Shown piece after piece: positions 24,141 through 35,195 of a stretch of 64,000 nt of DNA; position 1 is the first letter of the stretch; the number at the start of each line of letters is the position of its first letter. The DNA lies in NCBI GenBank assembly GCA_028564705.1, contig JAPXFQ010000816.1:186001-250000 (forward strand), given 5' to 3'. The translations under genes were made by a program, and so were the position numbers. The notes under the pieces were generated by a model that was not told the DNA's origin, made no database searches, and saw nothing but the letters and a program-made list of their open reading frames with translations. Origin of the DNA: Apricaphanius iberus. Taxonomy: Eukaryota; Chordata; Actinopteri; Cyprinodontiformes; Aphaniidae.

Positions 24141-26121
24141 CACTCCCAGCGTGACCTAGTTTTGATATCCGGTGTCACTTTCCCCCCAGCTACCCTCAGG
24201 GGAAAATAGCCTGACCCTAGCCAGCTGACCCTACGAATAGGGGTAGGGTCCATGGACCCCAAGACCATATCAAGTGAAAAATAGTGTCTGTGGGAATGAA
24301 AAATTTCTACATATGCTAGAGTTATGAAATTTGAATATGTTGTTCCCGGGAGGGGGACACACGATCCTGACTTGGTTCCAGACCCGTAGACCACCCCCAA
24401 CCCCCCCCCCCCCCCCCCGGGGGCGGAGAAACGGCCTTCCCTTCAACGCCTCGTGTTTTCGACGTTTTGAGGCCGATTTGGACGCAACCTGGACAGATGC
24501 GTTCTGAATCTCCCACTGTATCCTTGTACCAAAGCACAGTCTTCCACACACCTCCTGAAGCTAACTCCTCACAGGAGCCCCGTAGAAGCACGGCTCCAGC
24601 GGTTTACATAGAGTGGACGACTTAGAGCATACGATACGATTTTCACTCCTGCGACATCGAAACGGTCTGACATTCGGGGCGACCTCACGACCCCAGGCAA
24701 CGTTGGACCGGCGTATATTCGACTTATTGGGTGGCCCCGGAGCCCAGGGGCTCTGGGGCCAAAGTTTTGTGCGTCTACCTGGAACGCAGGCCGAGATGTG
24801 AGCTCAATTAGTCGTTGATTGGCAGCGGTGTCACGTTCCTGGGGAAGGGCTCGTCCCTTTGCCCCCAGCACTTCCATAATGCAATCTTATGAGAAGGGGA
24901 CGAAAAGTAGGGCGCCGTCCTTATTTTCGTCCCCTCCTCATGGGCTCCAATTGTGGGAACCAGATGCCAAATGTCCATGGTGGACTTTGGTTTTTTCTTC
25001 ACTGGGACATACATCCAGGGCCCCTGAGGGTGGATTTTAAGCCCAGGATGGGGGCCTGTAGCCTGGGTACATGAAGCCAGAGGTGTCCCTGTACTGTACC
25101 AAAGAACCAGGGCCCCACACAGTGGATTTTAAGCCCATAACGGAGGCCCAAAGCCTGGGTACGTGGAGCCAGGGGTGTCCCTGTACTGACCCAGGGGCCC
25201 AGACAGTGGATCTTAAGCCCAGAATGGAGGCCCGCGGCCCGGGTACATGATGGTAGCGGTGGTCCTGTACCACACCAGAGAACTAGGGGCCCAGACAGTG
25301 GATTTTAAGCCCAGAAAGGAGGCCCGGGGCCTGGGTACAGTTAGTCCTGCTTCACCGGAGATCCAGGGGCCTATACCTCTGACATTTGACCTTTTAGCCA
25401 CGGTTTTATGTAGTCCTATAAGGAGGCCTACTCCGTGTGTAATTCGGTTGTCCTCTGACCTCTAGCTCCAAAGTTGTGAAGGAGTAAAAATGCATGGTTT
25501 TTGGGGCCCAAACACGTGGACATTTGCCATAAGGTTTCCACAATGGGAGCCTATGAGCAGGGGACGAAAAGTAGAAATGCGTCATCGTTTGGTGAAAATT
25601 CCAACTTTTTGTCCCGAGGTGGTCAGAACGAGTTCAAACTTTCGGACGTCCACCCGGAGGCTGAGGGGCTTCGGCCTGCCAACTCGCAGCTTCCTGGGAG
25701 GCCGGTGGCGCAAAACGGCTTCCCCAACCTCCGCCGTCACGTCCGGGCCCGCTGGGGGGCCCCGGGGCGCTTAAAACCTATAAAAGGTCGAAGGTGGCGC
25801 TCAGACCCCGACACGGCACCGTCAGAATCGACTCGTCCCAAATGGCCACAGAACCCTATGGCAAAGGGCCGAAGTAAGGGACGGCTCCCAAATGGCCACA
25901 GAGCCTATGCCAAAGGTTTCGGTGGAACGACAGCGCCTCCGAAGGTCCAAGCGGCGTCGGCGCAGGCTTATGCTTAACGGACACGACATGTCCCTCTGGG
26001 CCCGCTCCATTTAACATTGGCTTATGGCAAATGGACGGCCCCATTGACACCGGGGACGAGCCCTGTCCGTTTGCAATAAGTTCATTTAATTCTCCGTGTC
26101 CTTTTGGGACACTTGCCCTTA
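24141..26121 (+). repeat. Compound hairpin-rich repeat, copy 1
   Basis: Modules in order: a start block (gcgtgacctagttttga, matched inverted at about 29,525-29,650), an 18-bp C homopolymer followed by G5 at 24,401-24,423, a block shared with 30,200-30,390 (gacctcacgacccc and ttgattggc), and a hairpin with arms around 24,884-24,955. Next come four tandem units of 83-92 bp at about 25,030-25,350 (gtggattttaagccca start), a tttgacc-rich block, and a terminal block of about 550 bp that is repeated inverted at 28,521-29,090. The end sequence gggacacttgcccttagtc is the complement of the start of copy 2. Open frames exist on both strands without any domain signature. The class is unknown to me. Confidence 0.75.
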
Positions 26122-26149
26122 GTCCTCCTTGCAGCATAAGTGCCGTGAC
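26122..26149 (+). mobile_element. Possible remnant of the second LTR
   Basis: ctccttgcagcataag then tgccgtgaca matches the last 28 bases of the LTR at 22,360-22,660 with about four changes. It abuts the terminus of compound repeat copy 1, suggesting that repeat inserted into or replaced the 3' LTR. Confidence 0.5.
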
Positions 26150-26211
26150 AACGACACCATACAGTTTTTAAACCATCAGTTCCAAAAACAGAGTTTAGAG
26201 TCACAGTAGTG

Positions 26212-27012
26212 TTAATTTTTTTTCTTTTTTTCATTTCCTAGGCATGCTTTTCTGTGCATGGGCTTTAAGATAGGCTTCCTTCGTGGACGATACCTATGCA
26301 TGCCATTCTTCTGCAGCATCCACTGTATGGTGTCACGGTAAACAGTCACTTCAGTTTGCCTTTGTACTGCTTTAGCTAACTGCAATGAACATACATGGCG
26401 AGTTTCTTCAACCCTTTTCATCAGAAGATGCTCCTGTCGAGATGTTAGTTTCCGTGGATGGCCTGGACATCTCTGTAAGATGGTTGCACTTCCATCTTTC
26501 TTAAATTTTTGGATCACTTTTGTTACAGTATTTTGACTGACATGTAAAACTTTCCTAATTTAACTGTAGCCCTCATCTTTTTTGTGTAAAGAAATGTCCT
26601 TTCTCTGATTTTGTGGCATTTCTCTTCCATGGTGAGCATGAAATGGGAAGGGATTTTCTTTGTTAATTAATGCACTTTTATAGTCACCTGTCTGCTGGAC
26701 TCCTCTTATATGAATCATTAAACTCACCTTGGTTGAATGCCTGTTAATTAGAATTTTGTAGTCTTAAGTGTAGCATCTCTCCTAAGACTATGTTTGCGGT
26801 GTACTCATTTTTGCACCATGGGCTTGAATGAACTTGTTATGAAAATCATGTTTTTGTGTCTGAAAATTAACAAATCTTGTTTGCAATCAATGGCCCACAT
26901 TTGTGGAAGTATTTTGTAGATTAGTATCTCGTAAAAAATGTAGATTCTGAAAAGAAACTATAGGTTTTCTGACAAATTTAGTGGGGTGTACTAATTTATG
27001 CTGAGCACTGTA
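26212..27012 (-). mobile_element. Tc1 element, 5' half with terminal inverted repeat
   Basis: On the minus strand the element starts at the right with ta, then cagtgctcagcataaatta, the outer end of a fish Tc1 inverted repeat (26,981-27,010). Inside is a short leader, then a transposase N-terminal part: MPQNQRKDIS, a stop in VSQNTVT-type helix-turn-helix, then VIQKFKKDGSATILQ, GHPRKLTSRQEHLL and MHRYRPRRKP. These are the paired-like DNA-binding domain and GRPR-like linker (here CPGHPRKL). The DDE catalytic half is missing beyond about 26,212. Confidence 0.88.
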
Positions 27013-27549
27013 AATAATCAAGCTATCAAATGGTAAGAAAGCATTAATACAGATATTACATATATACATTGCAAATCTATCTAAAATAACCATGTCCTGA
27101 TTTACAAATTTTCACTATTCTATATCAGTAGTCCGTTTTCCAAAAACTGTTCATAGACTTACATTTTTGGGTATTCATTTCCAACATAATACATTTTAAA
27201 CATTTTTATGTAGTGAGATGTATTGGTCATTAGAAGATGCACTTTATTTTTCTTATCATTATCAGTGCACTTGACCTTTGATTGATTTAATACAGGAAAT
27301 CAATTCACTTCAATCAGACACCTATTTCTATGGAACTAAGTTAGTCAGCAGATGATGTATTTTCTGAGTTAACGTATGTAGAAAAATTAGCATTAAAAAA
27401 CATTTATTTTGTGTTTATGCCAATGACAATCCTACTCCATGTTAAGGGGACTATATCATGCTCTTTTACAGCTTTCAAATTATGGGATTCAAATCCAAAA
27501 ATACTTTATGGATCCCAGATGGAAATTAAATGTTGTTGTTGCTCATTAC
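27013..27549. other. AT-rich DNA, nothing recognised
   Basis: No open frame with family character, no clear inverted-repeat ends and no tandem structure were seen. Confidence 0.4.
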
Positions 27550-28520
27550 TAATTCATTTTCCAAGGAGTTGTTTTAGACCATGATGGCTGTGGGGGAAAA
27601 GGATGTCCTGTAGCGGTCTGTGTTGCGAAACTGAAAAAGCCTCCGACTGAAGATACTCTGTTGCTGTAGGGTAGTCTCATGAAGAGGATGCTCAGGGTTG
27701 TCCATAATCTTTTTAATTTTGTGAAGAATCCTTCTTTGCATCATTATCTCCAGTTGTTCCACAGCAGGGCAAGGTCAGGAGAGGCAATTTTATTTGTATA
27801 GCACACTTTCAACACAGGGCAATTGAAGGTGCTTTACATATGAGCAGTTAAAATAAGAAAACAATCAAGAAAATACAACAATGTAGGGACAAATTAGTGA
27901 AAAACAGATTTAGTTCATTAACTGATCTTGCTGAAGAAAGCTCACAGTTTTTAACACAAGAAATCATTTGCAGTAATTAAGACAATAATTTGTGTGACAA
28001 TTAAAAACAAGCAAGTAAAACCATTTACTCATAAACAAGTCTAAATAGGTAAGTTTAAATCTTAGATTTAAAGGGTGCAGTGTCTCTGCAGCTTTGTATT
28101 CTCCTGGTAGTTTGTTCCAGATATGAGGAGCATAGAAACTAAAAGAAGCTTCCCCATATTTGGTTCTGGTTTTAGGGATGATCAGTAAACTAGAGCTGGA
28201 GGACCTGAGTGATCTGGATGGTGTCCCCAGAACAGAACCAGCCTTCTTAATCAGGTTGTTGAGTTGTTTTAAGTCCCTGGCTCTGATGCTGCTACCCCAG
28301 TAAATGATGGAAGAAGAGCTGACACTCTCCACAACAGACTTGTACGAGATTTGCAGATCTTGCATTGAAGTACCTCTTCTTCCTCAAAAAGTACAGTCTG
28401 CTCTGTCCCGTTTTGTAGAAGGCTACACTGTTGATTCTCCAGTCCAGTCTGTTGTCCAGGTGAAGTCAGAGGTATCTGTACTCTTCAACCACTTCCACTT
28501 CTTCTCCCTTGGTAGAGACA
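27550..28520 (-). pseudogene. Rex1 LINE, C-terminal RT part, interrupted by another LINE tail
   Basis: On the minus strand from 28,520 the sequence reads the Rex1 segment after the RT core: STKGEEVEVVEEYRYL, LHLDNRLDW, GQSRLYFLRK, then SIRARDLKQLNNLIKKAGSVLG at about 28,220. The family's next part (MQRRILHKIKKIMDNPEHPLH, RTSFSPTAI) resumes at about 27,760 and ends near 27,555. Between them (27,776-28,215) sits the 3' end of a different LINE. The RT core of what is probably the same Rex1 copy lies 6.7 kb away at 35,196-35,735, displaced by the compound repeat. Confidence 0.85.
27776..28215 (-). mobile_element. 5'-truncated LINE tail inserted in Rex1
   Basis: The minus frame gives RSLRSSSSSLLIIPKTRTKYG, EASFSFYAPHIWNKLP and LNLRFKLTYLDLF, the C-terminal end shared by several fish LINEs. 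It is followed by a noncoding tail with tttacatatgag and caattttatttgtatagc, a frequent fish LINE/SINE 3' motif. The short, 5'-truncated form fits target-primed insertion. The exact duplication was not resolved. Confidence 0.7.
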
Positions 28521-31500
28521 GTCTTTGACTAAGGGCAAATGTCCCAAAGGGGCGGAAAAAATTAATTGGGACTATTGTCACAGGTCCAAACGTTCTCATA
28601 GGCCAATGCAAACCTGCGGGACATGTTTCGGCCCGCGGTCATAGGGGGTGTGCCGACGTCCTTTGGACTGTTGGAGGTGCTGTTGTACCACCGAAACCTT
28701 TATCATAGGTACTGTGTCCATATGGGACAGTCCCTTCCACCGAAACCTTTCTCACTGGCTCTGTGTCCATATGGGACAGACCCTTTTGACCGGTTTTGCC
28801 CCACCAGACCGTCTTTGGATCTGAGCACAACCTCTGACCTTTTTGTTTTGTTTCAGGTACCCCAGGGCTCTTTCGCAGCCCCATAATGTGCGTGGATATG
28901 ACGGCAAAGGTCAGGGGCTCTGTTTTGCACCACGGGCCTCCCAGGAAGCTGCAAATCAACACGCCGAAGCCCCTTGACCTCTGGGTCGACGTGTATAGCT
29001 TTAAACTCTGTGGGACCGCTTTGGGACAAAAAGTTGGAATTGTGACCAAACAATGGTGTATTTCAACACCGGGCCCCTCTAGCTGCCCGCAGCGCGAAAA
29101 CAGTGGCCGCACGACCTTCGGTTGAACAGAAACTGCACAAAGGTGACCAGAAGGTGAAAAGTAATTGAAAATTGAGTAATGTCCCCAGGGGTACCTACGT
29201 CCCTTTCTCATAGGACCTACAGTGGAGGTCAGGTTCAGGGGTCAAAGTGCAAGTGGTCCGTGTCGAAAGTTTCACGTTTCTACGTCGAGCGGAAGCCGAC
29301 ATACTAGCGCTAACAACTTTGACCTAACAACGGGGGATGGGCTGCATGATTCCATGTTTCGGCCCAACAGACAATGGAAATTTCGGTAATAGTCCACTTC
29401 CATGGGACCCTATGACCAGGGGACCAAAAGAAGGGGGCCATGTACATTTGGGCATTGGGTTCCAACAATGGGAGTAGGGTGTCGTGGTCCCCTCCTCATA
29501 GGGTTCTGTTGTTGAGACCACTTTTCACTTCGAAGGGTCTTGGGGTATACGGACCCTGTACCCCATGTTGTCGGGGTTTGGCTAGGGTTTCAATTAACCC
29601 CTGAGCTAGCTGGGAGGAAAGTGACACTGGATCTCAAAACTACGTCACGCTAGAAGTGTGCCCTGTAAATTTGGTTCACCTTTGACCTTTGAATTATAAA
29701 TCAATAAAAATGCTTTTTTTAGGGACAGAAACCTCATGTACATTTGGATATGACCTTCCGAGAATGGGACCCTATGATGAGGGGACGAAAATAAGGGGCT
29801 CGTAGTCCCCTCCTCATAGGGTCCCATTCTCTAAAACTGATGCCAAATGTCCACAGGCTGTGGTTTGCAAGCACTTAAAAAAAAACGTTGTCCCCTCATC
29901 ATCAAAGGGAGACATCTTAGAGACTGATGCCAAATATCCACAGCCTGGGGTTTCCAGTGCTTTTAAAAGAAAGTCAAATCCATTACAACTCTGGATATGT
30001 TATGGAGGGCCATTTACTGAATATTACTCAATTTTACCCGGGCTCCTACGTGGCTCCTGTTAGGAGTTAGCTTTACAAACAGTTTTTTGGCCATTACGTT
30101 TTTTAGATACATAGAGTGGAAGATGTTAAACATATTTATCCAATTTTCATGACAATACTCCCAAATACATAGGACCTACAACGTGGAAAAGGCTGGAAGC
30201 TTGGAGTGACCTCACGACCCCGGGCAATGTTGGAAAAGCGTTTACTCAACGAATTTTGTGGGCCCGACCCCGGACACTACCCTGAAAGTATGATGAAAGG
30301 TGGAACGTACACTGAGACATGTGCTTAATTAGTTGTTGATTGGCTACCTTCTCCTGTTTCTGGGGTAATGATCAGCCCTTTGCCCCCAGGGACCTTAATT
30401 GGACCCTATGAGGAGGGGACCGCGAGGGAACGACTATGCCCTTCTTATGCACCAGAGTACCAGTGGCCAACACAGACCTTACGTACCCCAGAATGGGGGC
30501 CTGCAGCCGGGGTAAGGGTTGGCCCTTTGCCCCCAGCTTTCCAGAATGAGAGCCTATGAGGAGGGGACCGCGAGGGAACCACTATGCCCTTCTCACGCAC
30601 CAGATTACCAGGGGCCAACACAGAGCTTATGTTCCCTAGAATGGGGGCCTACAGCCTGGGTAAGGGTCGGCCATTTGCCACCAGGCCCCCATAATGAGAC
30701 CATATGAGGAGGGTACCACAATGCCCTACTCTTGGTCTCCTCCTCATAGGGTCCCATTCTGGGAGAGTGATGCCAAATATCCTTGGTGACACTTACTGGG
30801 ACAGACATCCAGGGACCCTGACAGTGGATTCTTAGCCCAGAATGGAAGCCCAAAGCCTGGGTACATGAAGCCAGAGGTGGACCTGCACTGCAACAGAGTT
30901 CCAGGGGTTCAGGCAGTGGTTATACAGACCAGAATTTGGGCCCAACGCCAAGGTACATTAAGCCAGAGGTGGTCCTGCACTGCACCAGAGATCCAGGGAC
31001 CCATACCTTTGACCTCTGTGGTTTTATAACAATTCCTTTTGTAATTTTGTTTACCTTTGACCTCTAGCCTCTGTGGTTATGTAAACCTATACGGAGGACT
31101 TCAGGCTGTGTAATTTGGTTCAACTTTGACCTTTGGCCTTTAACCTCTGTGGTTGTATAGCCCTCTATGGTAGCGTCTTGCATATGCAATTTGGCTGACC
31201 TTTGACCTTTAACCTTTGAGTTATAAAGCAATGAAAATGCATTGTTTTAGGGGCCTGAATCCCATGGGCATTTAGCATCACGTTCCCAAAGTGGGACCCT
31301 ATGACGAGGAGACCAAAAGAAGGGGGCCATGTAAATTTGGCATCGGGTTCCAACAATGGGAGCCTATGAGGAGGGGACCACGATGCCCTACTTCTGGTCT
31401 CGTCATAGTGTCCCATTGTTGGAACCCAATGCCAAATGTCCATGGAGAGACTTAGGCTTTTCTGCACTGGGACAGACATCCAGGGACCCAGACAGTGGAT

Positions 31501-31633
31501 TTCTAGCCCAGAATGGAGACCTAAAGCCATGGTACATGAAGCCAGAGGTGGTCCTGCACTGCACCAGAGTTCCAGGGGTCCAGACAGTGGTTATGCAGTG
31601 GGCCCACAGCCAGAGTACATCAAGCCTAAGTGG
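28521..31633. repeat. Compound hairpin-rich repeat, copy 2, left part
   Basis: The left end (gactaagggcaaatgtccc) is the inverted terminus of copy 1. The first ~570 bp match copy 1's terminal block in inverse orientation, and the start block is inverted at about 29,525-29,650. From about 30,100 the modules run in the plus direction: the gacctcacgaccccgggc block, three tandem units of exactly 148 bp (landmarks at 30,405, 30,553 and 30,701), ~90-bp units with gccagaggtgg at 30,830-31,010 and 31,490-31,630, and tttgacc-rich blocks. Hairpins include 29,761-29,832, where two 26-bp arms pair with a single mismatch, and 31,341-31,430. It is interrupted at 31,634 by a hAT element and resumes at 34,687. 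Confidence 0.8.
29761..29832. repeat. Long near-perfect hairpin of the compound repeat
   Basis: The left arm begins agaatgggaccctatgatg and the right arm ends catagggtcccattct. The 26-bp arms differ at one position and enclose about 20 bp. Related hairpins or half-arms occur about 15 times across 24,884-35,010, always around ccctatgaggaggggac or its complement. Confidence 0.9.
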
Positions 31634-31885
31634 CAGGGCCGTGCAGAGACCTTGAGAGGGGCAGGTGCTCAGAGTTAAAAAAGGGGCACGTTACATATAC
31701 CAAGATTTTAAAACCCAGCAACATCACTTACTCCTGGCTTGCTCTATCTTCTACACTCTCTGGCTCTTCCTGTTTCTCTCCTTCCACCTCCTCACCTGAC
31801 CTATCTCGCTGTCCATCTGCAAACAAGGCACAATTTTGCTTTCACATTAATCTGTTATTTTATTAACCATACTCGACGACACTAA

Positions 31886-32896
31886 GGTTATTATAGTTAA
31901 CTAAAACTAAACTAAAAAGTAAAACTAGGTGTGATAAAATATTTTAGTTAAGTGAAATAAAAACTAAAAACTAGAGCTTAGAAAAAAAAGTAACTGATAT
32001 TATATTGTGTCCTTATGAAACTAACTAGAATAAAATAAAGATATACAGAAAATATCTTTAGTTTTACTTTTCAATTTGTACCAAGTACCCCCTGACCAGC
32101 ACAAAGCATTTTTGGTTGGAAAAAAAGACGTAAAACAGAGCACTGTGCCATCAGTGTCTGCTTTATGAAACTTTGGAACTGATAAACATGCACAAAATTC
32201 ATATCTATAAATAAATCCATAACTAAATGTATTACAAATATTTATCATCACTCAAATGTAGTGATTCAATTTTATTTAGTGAAAATAGTGACCATGTACT
32301 ATTTAAAACCACAGGATTAACCATTTTAAACTCCATAAATGTGCAAAACAGCATTCTCTCTTGAACTATTTGGAAATAAAAATATATAACTAGAAAGAGG
32401 TTTTAGCTTTAGGATAATGAAATTGAATTGCCCTACTCAATATAAAATTCATTTTATGAGCTTATACTTATTAAATCATTATTTTAAAGGATTTTTGCAT
32501 GGATGCAACTTTTTAAATATTTCTATTTTAAAATTTCACATACCCCCTGGAGTGACTTCACGTACCCCCATTTGAGAACCACTGGTCTACATGACTGAGC
32601 CAACTGCCTTCACGGCATTGTGTTTCTATTGTAATACCTGCTCTAAACTTCTTAGATCTTGCCCACGACAAATATCCAGTACTATAATAAAAAATGCTGA
32701 AACTAATAAAAACTAAACTGAACATTTTTAAACAATAAAAACTAAAATGAAACAACTCACTCTGGAAACTAACTGAAACTAACTGGAATGAACGGAAACG
32801 AGTAACCAAATCTGAAAAGTAACTGAAACTCTACTGAATAAAAAACAAAAGTTAAAAAACAAAATAAAAATAAAAATAATGAAAACTATAGTAACG
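31886..32896. mobile_element. AT-rich element with imperfect inverted ends, nested in the hAT
   Basis: The left end ggttattatagttaac and the inverted right end cgttactatagttttc match at 12 of 16 positions. Both flanks carry long runs of aactaaaac-type repeats. The interior has no coding signal but includes a ccccctgg.gt / gtacccccatttgagaacc segment of a second repeat type. No target duplication could be fixed, so the class is open. Confidence 0.55.
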
Positions 32897-33254
32897 CTGG
32901 GCAACAGTAATCTAATATAATGTTAGAAAAACATAATAGATCTAATTTGAAACAACATAAATAACTGGTACAAGTGCTACCTGGTGAGCTATTTGCTATC
33001 CAACTGGTGATGCCTTTAGCAGCCTCACTCAGCTCCTTTTTCCTCTCTTTCAACCTCCTCTCCTTACGACGCTTGTCTGTGTTGCAAACTGAAGAACAAA
33101 AAAAAAGCTCCGGTGCATGAAAAATTATTTTGTCTGCAATGACAAGAACAGTGCAGTGTCAGTCACAAGCGGTCTACTGCTCTGCCGGCGCACCTCCTCT
33201 GATTTCGGTGCGAGTGCGGTTACCATGACAACAGTACTAAACTACGGGACTAAT

Positions 33255-33963
33255 GGACTCGACACACGGGGAGTGACAAGCGACAGCGACATGTGAAACT
33301 TGTCGCCACCCAGGTGAAAATGAACACACGGGACGCGATTAACAGCAGCGATTGCGGCATCGCACTCTCGGATCGCTTGTCTCCAAGAAATCCTATTGGA
33401 TATTAAATTTGCGGCAATTCTGACATTGTTAAAAGCGATCCGTGACAGACAAAGCATCAAGGATGAAGATTAAGAATATTTTGCTGGAATTGACAGAAAT
33501 TTTGTTGTTCACATTACTTAAGAAAAGAAAATGGCAACTCTGGGTTCATCCAATATTAGAAACAAGGAAACATCATGGAGAATATCATCATTTTGTGATG
33601 GACCTCAAGGATGATAATCATAAAATATAGGAACATCAGACACAGCTAAAACGATCTGTTCTTTCATGTCGAATTGGTTGCAATTTGAAGTAGCATGCTC
33701 TCAGCTTATTAGTCAGTCAATGAAACATTCACTGATTGGTTGTAGGGCCATGCAACAGCGACAAAAGTTAAAAAATTTTATACTTTCTTGTGTCGCGTCG
33801 CAAACCCACCTGTGCACGTGTACGAGAACGAGTGTGGAATCTCATAGGCATGAATGTCGCCTGTCGCTTGGCTGGAGGAGGGCAGGCGATTTTCGCCTCA
33901 TCGCGCAAGTTCCATAGAAAATGAATGGAGAAGGAGCGACGTTGCTCCCCGTGTGTCGAGCCC
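33255..33963. mobile_element. 709-bp MITE with ~19-bp inverted repeats and AT flanks
   Basis: The left end is ggactcgacacacggggag and the inverted right end gggctcgacacacggggag, 18 of 19 identical. The dinucleotide AT lies immediately outside both ends (33,253-33,254 and 33,964-33,965). A 2-bp AT duplication would fit the ISL2EU/IS3EU superfamily, but two bases are weak evidence. The subterminal regions share gacaagcgacagcgac-like and gcctgtcgcttgg motifs. No transposase frame is present. Confidence 0.75.
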
Positions 33964-34686
33964 ATTATGCACAGATAAACACACTAAAACTCTGCAAAAT
34001 ACTAAGAGTTAATGCAGTTTGAAGACAAGCCATTGGATTTTAATAATACAAGACACATAAAAACACAAAACCTATAGCCTAATCACCTGACCGGTGCACT
34101 TCCTCTAAGGAATTACCGTGCCAATCATCCCCAATCGGGCTTAAATCAATAAACTCCCTTTTAATATTTTTCTGTCAAAATAATGATTTATTTGGTAGGT
34201 AGCCATGTAATAAGCGGGATAATGTATAGCGATTATCCTTTACACATTAGCTAATCTAGTAGCTCATGAGGCATGCATGCTAGCAAAACACAGGTTATCT
34301 AAATATTTGTCTTTGGCTAATCAGCAGTAAATTCGAGCCTTATTCGAGGCACTGGTAGTTTAATTTTTTGTTCATCACTAGCTCCACTCTCCTCAGCACA
34401 AGCCAAGTAAAACACTACTGGAAGGGGCTGCTACTGCCTGCAGGTGTGTGTCTATATGATGTGCGCCAATATACGCCGCTCCGGAGGGGTGGGGGGTGGC
34501 CGCTTCAGAACTCCTGACTTGATATTTAGATATACTATTCTTCAATAGTGCGCAAACAGGAATATATATTATTTTTCCAAAAAAAAAACAACAAAAAAGC
34601 ACCCCAGAATAAAGGGCACTTTCTCTCCAGGAATAAAAAGGGCAGGTGCTCAAGCCCCCTTTGATGTCTATCTGTGCACGTGCCAG

Positions 34687-35195
34687 CTAAGTGGTCCTGC
34701 ACTGCACCAGAGATCCAGGGAACCATACCTTTGACCTTTGTGGTTATGTAACGCTATAAGGAGGCCTCCGGCCTATGTAATTTGGTTGACATTTGACTTT
34801 TGGTTACAAAATTTTGAAGCAACAACAATGCATGATTTTAGGTCTGCGCCACAGATCCAGGGGCCCAAACAGACCTCTGATCTTTGTGGTTATGTAACCC
34901 TATAAGGAGGCCTCCAGCCTGTGTAATTTGATTGACCTTTGACCTTGGACCGCGGTTCACTAAAAGGGCTCCACCTGGTGGCCGTTATTTCGCGACGGAC
35001 CCTCCTCATAGGATTGAATTGGATATTTGAAAATTCGTAGCGCGGTTCCCCCAAGGTCCGAGGGAGCTGAGAAAAATCGCACGGGTAGAGCCCGGACCTA
35101 CGGCGCGGCTGGGAGGATTATTCGAAGTCGGCAGTCACCCTTCCCTTCCAGGTTGCATTGAACCTATGAGGGTGGGCAGAAAACGCACTAGGTGT
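34687..35195. repeat. Compound hairpin-rich repeat, copy 2, right part
   Basis: After the hAT target duplication the sequence continues the interrupted ~90-bp unit (gtcctgcactgcaccagag). It then has three tttgacc-rich blocks with a perfect DR1 motif at 34,933-34,945, a half hairpin arm (ccctcctcatagg), and a GC-rich end running to about 35,195, where Rex1 coding sequence restarts. Confidence 0.78.

Larger units (their letters stand above)
31634..34686 (-). mobile_element. hAT-type DNA transposon, 3,053 bp, with perfect 8-bp target duplication
   Basis: The target duplication ctaagtgg lies at 31,626-31,633 and again at 34,687-34,694. The left end reads cagggccgtgcagagacc and the inverted right end ctggcacgtgcacagatag, an imperfect terminal repeat, with gcaggtgctca also mirrored just inside both ends. 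The interior keeps minus-strand stretches that look like exons of a hAT protein's charged N-terminal part (for example around 33,000-33,090: KRRKERRLKERKKELSEAAKG; and around 31,740-31,830, Glu/Arg-rich). The transposase body is absent. Two other elements are nested inside. Confidence 0.9.

Noticed and set aside
30368..31678. ORFs with recurring YEEGT peptides as a protein family
   Set aside because: The peptide is the translation of the hairpin arm; arms occur in both orientations and several frames with stops between them.
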